DNA from: Thermoleophilia bacterium
GTDB taxonomy: Bacteria > Actinomycetota > Thermoleophilia > Gaiellales > F1-60-MAGs149
DNA: 8,422 bases
Reading direction: 5' to 3'
Assembly (NCBI GenBank): GCA_016462095.1
Contig: JAEMTW010000070.1
Span: 1-8,422 of the forward strand
Part shown: piece after piece, positions 5,809 to 8,422 of the stretch
Layout: each line of letters starts with the position of its first letter
How positions within the stretch are numbered: the stretch's first letter is position 1
Made by a program: the position numbers and the translations under genes
Notes under the pieces: model-generated
Databases searched by the model: none
Told to the model about the DNA's origin: nothing
Seen by the model: the letters and a program-made list of their open reading frames with translations, nothing else

Positions 5809-6531
5809 ATGAATATCTTGGTGCTCCAACACATCGACTGTGAGCCGCCAGCCGCCTATGGCACTGCGCTCGCTGCCCGCGGCCACGTGCTCTTCCCGGT
5901 CGAGGTGGATGAGGGCGAGTCGCTGCCCGATTGGCGCGATTTCGGTGCGATTATCGCGATGGGTGGTCCGATGGGTGTCTACGAAGACGCCGCCTATCCC
6001 TGGCTCGTCGCCGAGAAGCAGCTGATCGGCGACGCCGTAAGGGCCGGCCTCCCCTACTTTGGTGCCTGTCTGGGCGTGCAATTGCTCGCGGCGGCACTCG
6101 GCGGTCGCGTGTACGCCGGCGAAACCCCCGAGGTTGGTCTGCTCGACGTGATGCTGACCGAGGCGGGCCTGCGCGACCCCGTCGCCTCGATCCTCCCTCC
6201 CACCTTCAAGGCCCTGCAGTGGCACGGCGACACCTTCGACCTGCCGGAGGGCGCCGTCAGCCTGTTCTCCAGCCCGGCCTACGCCAATCAGGGCTTTCGT
6301 TTCGGAGAGGTCGCCTACGGCGTGCAGTTTCATCTCGAGGTCGACCAGCGACTGGCGGATGAGTGGGCACAGATTCCGGCCTACAAGACCGCGGCCGAAA
6401 CGGTGCTCGGACCAGGCGGCCTTGACCAGCTCCTAGCGGGCGTCCTCGAGCATTCGGAGCGCATGCTTCCGCACGCCCATGTCCTGATCGATGCCTGGCT
6501 TGATCAGATCCTCGAACACGGGCACGTCTAA
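5809..6531 (+). CDS. Class I glutamine amidotransferase domain protein
   Basis: A 240-residue stand-alone GATase1 protein, similar to the GMP-synthase-like glutamine amidotransferases. The family hydrolyses glutamine through a Cys-His-Glu triad and normally passes ammonia to a partner enzyme or acts on gamma-glutamyl compounds. The triad is visible: Cys87 in the nucleophile elbow GACLGVQLLA (85-94), and His175 and Glu177 in YGVQFHLEV (170-178). IIAMGGPMGVYED (48-60) is the conserved oxyanion-side loop, and LQWHGDTFDLP (136-146) is typical of this subgroup. It has no signal peptide or second domain. It is preceded by a leaderless-type promoter and is 6 nt from the convergent toxin gene, so it is monocistronic. 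No amidation or synthetase partner is next to it, and its acceptor is unknown. Confidence 0.87.
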   Translation: MNILVLQHIDCEPPAAYGTALAARGHVLFPVEVDEGESLPDWRDFGAIIAMGGPMGVYEDAAYPWLVAEKQLIGDAVRAGLPYFGACLGVQLLAAALGGRVYAGETPEVGLLDVMLTEAGLRDPVASILPPTFKALQWHGDTFDLPEGAVSLFSSPAYANQGFRFGEVAYGVQFHLEVDQRLADEWAQIPAYKTAAETVLGPGGLDQLLAGVLEHSERMLPHAHVLIDAWLDQILEHGHV

Positions 6532-6537
6532 CCGGGT

Positions 6538-6936
6538 TTAACGCACGCGTACGTCGGGCAGACCCTCGAAGCCCTTGCGGTCGAGTGTCAGTACGGTACG
6601 TCCCGTCGCGCGCGCAGTCGCGGCGATGATCAAGTCGTGATCGCCGCGCATCGTGCCGGTGCGACGGCAATGCGCGAGTAACTCTGCATGATGCCGAGCT
6701 GTTGCCACGTCGTATTGGACGATCGGATAGCTCTCGATCATGTGCTCGGCAAATGCCTGCCGCCGCTCTGCTCGCACGCCAGTGGCGAGGAAGGCACCGA
6801 GCAAGAGCTCGGCGATGCTGATCGCGGCAACGGCAATCTCGCACGGACCATCCTCACCCGTAAGGGCCATCTCCGGGTCGAGTGTGCCGCGTTCGATCTC
6901 GACGAGCACACTCGTATCGAGAAGTACGCCCCTCAC
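6538..6936 (-). CDS. VapC-like PIN-domain toxin
   Basis: A 132-residue PIN-domain ribonuclease of the VapC/FitB type, the toxin of a type II toxin-antitoxin pair that would cleave RNA when freed from its antitoxin. Expected metal-binding acids are present: Asp7 in VLLDTSVLV (4-12), Glu43 in ISIAELLLG (39-47), Asp99/Asp101 in RGDHDLIIAATA (97-108) and Asp119 in VLTLDRKGFEGLP (115-127). The length is normal and the gene looks intact. GTG at 6936 is chosen because its GTGA overlaps the antitoxin stop and it gives the canonical short N-terminus before DTS; the frame is open to 6996 without a better start. Translation is probably coupled to the antitoxin. It lies 6 nt from the end of the convergent amidotransferase gene. 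Confidence 0.88.
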   Translation of the reverse strand: MRGVLLDTSVLVEIERGTLDPEMALTGEDGPCEIAVAAISIAELLLGAFLATGVRAERRQAFAEHMIESYPIVQYDVATARHHAELLAHCRRTGTMRGDHDLIIAATARATGRTVLTLDRKGFEGLPDVRVR

Positions 6937-7199
6937 CGATCCCACGGATCCTCGATCGGACGACGCCGTTCGCGGACCCAGCTGATGTCGTCCCACCAGT
7001 CCTCGTCTGGCTCGGGATATCTCGCGTGGTGCTGCTGGAGAAACTCTTGGAGTGCAGCGACGCCACCCGTGCCGGTCGGACTGAGCTCGGCAATCGCTCG
7101 GCCATGGCGTGTAATGCGAAAGGATTCGCCCGCCTGCTCGACGCGATCAAGCAGGTCGCGAAAGGCGCGAGCGGCGTCGGTGGCCGTGATCTCAATCAC
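6933..7199 (-). CDS. Phd/YefM-family antitoxin
   Basis: An 88-residue antitoxin partner of the PIN toxin. The N-terminal Phd/YefM dimer and DNA-binding region is clear: MIEITATDAARAFRDLLDRV (1-20), then GESFRITRHGRAIAELSP (24-41). The C-terminal part (about 50-88) is rich in acidic and Trp residues (PEPDEDWWDDISWV), as expected for the toxin-covering tail. GTG at 7199 gives the family-typical start and follows a TAATCT box by 7 nt. An in-frame ATG at 7232 would add 11 residues and put the promoter palindrome inside the gene, so it is less likely. The family normally represses its own operon, which fits the palindrome directly upstream. The stop overlaps the toxin start as GTGA. Confidence 0.88.
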   Translation of the reverse strand: MIEITATDAARAFRDLLDRVEQAGESFRITRHGRAIAELSPTGTGGVAALQEFLQQHHARYPEPDEDWWDDISWVRERRRPIEDPWDR

Positions 7200-7206
7200 T
7201 CCAGCA

Positions 7207-7212
7207 AGATTA
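7207..7212 (-). promoter_or_regulatory. Candidate -10 box of the toxin-antitoxin operon
   Basis: Minus-strand TAATCT lies 7 nt before GTG at 7199, implying a leaderless or one-base-leader transcript. All but one base of the box falls within the 15-nt palindrome at 7208-7222. No Shine-Dalgarno or convincing -35 is seen. Confidence 0.5.
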
Positions 7213-7222
7213 TCAGATAATC
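7208..7222. promoter_or_regulatory. Palindromic operator candidate for Phd/YefM autoregulation
   Basis: GATTATC-A-GATAATC is a perfect inverted repeat with 7-bp arms and a single central base. It is AT-rich in a GC-rich region and overlaps the -10 box of the antitoxin gene. A bound antitoxin dimer here would block RNA polymerase, the usual autoregulation of this family. That the antitoxin binds it is inferred from position and symmetry. Confidence 0.6.
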
Positions 7223-7367
7223 CGATTTTCATCACAAACAGCGTACCGCTGCTGCGCTGATCGACACCAGGCTGAGGACGCGTAGTTGAGCTTGGTCCCC
7301 GCCCAGACCCGACCTTATGTCCCGCCAACACGACTCGGATGGACTATCCCTCGCGCCGAACTCGCGC
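7223..7367. other. Intergenic stretch between TA module and Rieske oxygenase
   Basis: Part of the 180-bp gap between 7200 and 7379. No coding region with family support is seen. Apart from the promoters and operator at its two edges, it holds only a small inverted repeat CAGCG-TAC-CGCTG at 7239-7251, which may be chance. Confidence 0.5.
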
Positions 7368-7373
7368 TAATCT
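7368..7373 (+). promoter_or_regulatory. Candidate -10 box of the Rieske oxygenase gene
   Basis: TAATCT is followed by exactly 6 nt and then ATG at 7380, so the start codon's A would be the first transcribed base. There is no Shine-Dalgarno upstream. The same hexamer serves the toxin-antitoxin operon on the other strand. Confidence 0.5.
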
Positions 7374-7379
7374 CGACCA

Positions 7380-8363
7380 ATGACCCCAGCGACCAAGCGG
7401 CTCTCCCAGTTCTGGCATCCGATCGCGCGCGTCGAAGACGTCACCGAGCAGCCACAGCAATTCGTGTTGCTTGACGAGAAGCTCGTTGCCTTCCGCACGG
7501 ACGCTGGCATCAGCGTCTTCAAAGACCTCTGCATCCACCGTGGCACCGCGCTTTCTCTCGGCGAGGTCAGAAACGGCTGCATCGTCTGCCCGTACCACGG
7601 CTGGGAATACGACTCGACGGGCGCCTGCGTCAAGATTCCCGCGCAGCCCGACAAGCCAATTCCCGCGGCGGCGCGCGCGATCGCGTACCACGTGGCCGAG
7701 CGTTACGGGCTCGTCTGGGTTGTGCTCGAAGATCCGATTCAAGAGATCCCCCACGTCCCGGAGAATCTCGATCAGGACTCGACCTTCACGACCGAAGTGT
7801 TCAGCATTCTCGAATGGAACACCTCGGCGGGCCGTTCGACCGAGAACTCGATGGACGTTTCACACTTCCCCTTCGTCCACCCAGAACTACTCGGCGACCC
7901 CGAAGCGCCAGAGCAGGATCCCTACGACCTTCACGCCGAGGATTGGGGACAGTGGTTCCGCGTCCCCAACCAGTTTTGGCGGAGCGTCGATGGCACACAA
8001 AACTCGCGGATTACCTACGTCTACACGCACGTCTACCCGTTCACGATGCACCTCTACGTGACGGTCGATGGAGATACTTCGGGCAACGTGATGTCCGTGA
8101 TGGTGATCGCGTCGCCGACCGCAGCGAAGAAGACGAAGGTCTTCCGAATCGCCTTCCGCAACTACGTCGAAACGAACGCCAACTTCGTCAGCGACTACCT
8201 GTTTATCCTCGAACAGGACCGCGTCGTCGTCGAGAGCATTCGTCCCGAAGAGATCCCCGCTTCGCTGAAGGAAGAGCTGCACATCAAGGTGCCGGATCTC
8301 TCTTCGATCGCCTTTCGACGTTGGCTCGAAGGCGTCGATATGCAGGGCCTCGCAGAGGTCTGA
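7380..8363 (+). CDS. Rieske non-haem iron oxygenase, alpha subunit-like
   Basis: A 327-residue oxygenase of the aromatic-ring-hydroxylating/VanA-PaO-like Rieske group, which uses electrons from a separate reductase and O2 to hydroxylate or demethylate a substrate. The N-terminal Rieske domain binds [2Fe-2S] through Cys51-x-His53 (CIHRGTAL) and Cys70-x2-His73 (CPYHGW). The catalytic domain has Asn156-x2-Asp159-x2-His162-x4-His167 (NSMDVSHFPFVHPELLGD), where Asp159 would bridge electron transfer and the two His bind iron; Asp280 in LEQDRVVVESIRPE (277-290) is the likely third ligand. The length is typical of VanA/KshA-like single-component alpha subunits. The ATG at 7380 directly precedes the family-like TKRLSQFWHPIARVEDV. 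No reductase or ferredoxin gene is visible in the window, and the substrate cannot be assigned. Confidence 0.9.
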   Translation: MTPATKRLSQFWHPIARVEDVTEQPQQFVLLDEKLVAFRTDAGISVFKDLCIHRGTALSLGEVRNGCIVCPYHGWEYDSTGACVKIPAQPDKPIPAAARAIAYHVAERYGLVWVVLEDPIQEIPHVPENLDQDSTFTTEVFSILEWNTSAGRSTENSMDVSHFPFVHPELLGDPEAPEQDPYDLHAEDWGQWFRVPNQFWRSVDGTQNSRITYVYTHVYPFTMHLYVTVDGDTSGNVMSVMVIASPTAAKKTKVFRIAFRNYVETNANFVSDYLFILEQDRVVVESIRPEEIPASLKEELHIKVPDLSSIAFRRWLEGVDMQGLAEV

Positions 8364-8422
8364 CCGAAAACGGCCCCCGTGTGACCTCCTGCTACACCGA
8401 GGCCACCAATCAAGACCACCAA

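Noticed and set aside
5725..6333. Minus-strand open frame of 202 codons over the amidotransferase
   Set aside because: It is antisense to the GATase catalytic region and crosses both candidate promoters. No recognisable domain.
7200..7331. Longer antitoxin starting at ATG 7232 or at 7331
   Set aside because: The added residues are unlike Phd/YefM proteins and would place the palindrome and -10 box inside the gene. GTG at 7199 matches the family start.
8355..8388. GAGGTC ... GACCTC inverted repeat around the Rieske stop codon as a terminator
   Set aside because: Only 6 bp with a 22-nt loop and no T-tract. The ACGG-CCC-CCGT hairpin inside is 4 bp. Neither supports a terminator call.
7887..8422. 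Minus-strand open frames at 7887-8282 and 8195-8422
   Set aside because: Both are antisense to the conserved catalytic half of the Rieske oxygenase. The second extends past the edge but gives no recognisable motif.
1..8422. tRNA, rRNA, CRISPR, insertion sequence or prophage features
   Set aside because: Reading both strands showed no cloverleaf, repeat-spacer array, transposase motif or terminal repeats; nearly all sequence is accounted for by eleven protein genes.

Overview
The window is compact, GC-rich bacterial chromosome. Ten protein genes have visible starts, an eleventh is cut by the left edge, and there are no RNA genes, insertion sequences or CRISPR arrays. Seven of the ten visible starts are best read as GTG. 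Genes that open a transcription unit have a TAnnnT box only 6-10 nt before the start codon, while downstream genes in an operon overlap their neighbour as GTGA. With a futalosine-type menaquinone enzyme and a lipobox lipoprotein, this fits a high-GC actinobacterium-like organism (perhaps a deep Actinomycetota class). That placement is inferred from style and gene content, not from a marker gene.

Layout. 1-881 (+): the C-terminal part of an XdhC-type molybdenum-cofactor insertion protein, then a YbgC-like 4HBT thioesterase 3 nt later. 878-4784 (-): a three-gene operon transcribed right to left, made of a GT4 glycosyltransferase, a 639-aa protein fusing a NodB polysaccharide deacetylase to an LPG-synthase-type (flippase-like) membrane domain, and an Asp-box beta-propeller lipoprotein. 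4785-4871: a divergent intergenic region with two promoter candidates and a terminator-like hairpin. 4872-5195 (+): an FmdB-type zinc-ribbon protein. 5192-5737 (-): a futalosine-hydrolase-like nucleosidase. 5738-5808: a second divergent promoter region. 5809-6531 (+): a class I glutamine amidotransferase. 6538-7199 (-): a Phd/YefM antitoxin and VapC-like PIN toxin, with a 15-nt palindrome over the antitoxin promoter. 7200-7379: intergenic, with two divergent promoter candidates. 7380-8363 (+): a Rieske non-haem iron oxygenase alpha subunit. 8364-8422: no gene seen.

The most interesting unit is the GT4 / NodB-flippase / lipoprotein operon. It looks like a small envelope-glycolipid pathway: a sugar is added to a lipid, an acyl group is removed from that sugar, and the lipid-linked sugar is moved across the membrane by the second half of the same polypeptide. 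The order of steps resembles ArnC-ArnD-ArnEF of lipid A modification. The GT4 also lacks two usual donor-binding residues. The other genes look like unrelated housekeeping or accessory functions packed tightly together: two of three convergent pairs share a palindromic 4-bp stop (CTAG, TTAA), and the third pair is 6 nt apart.
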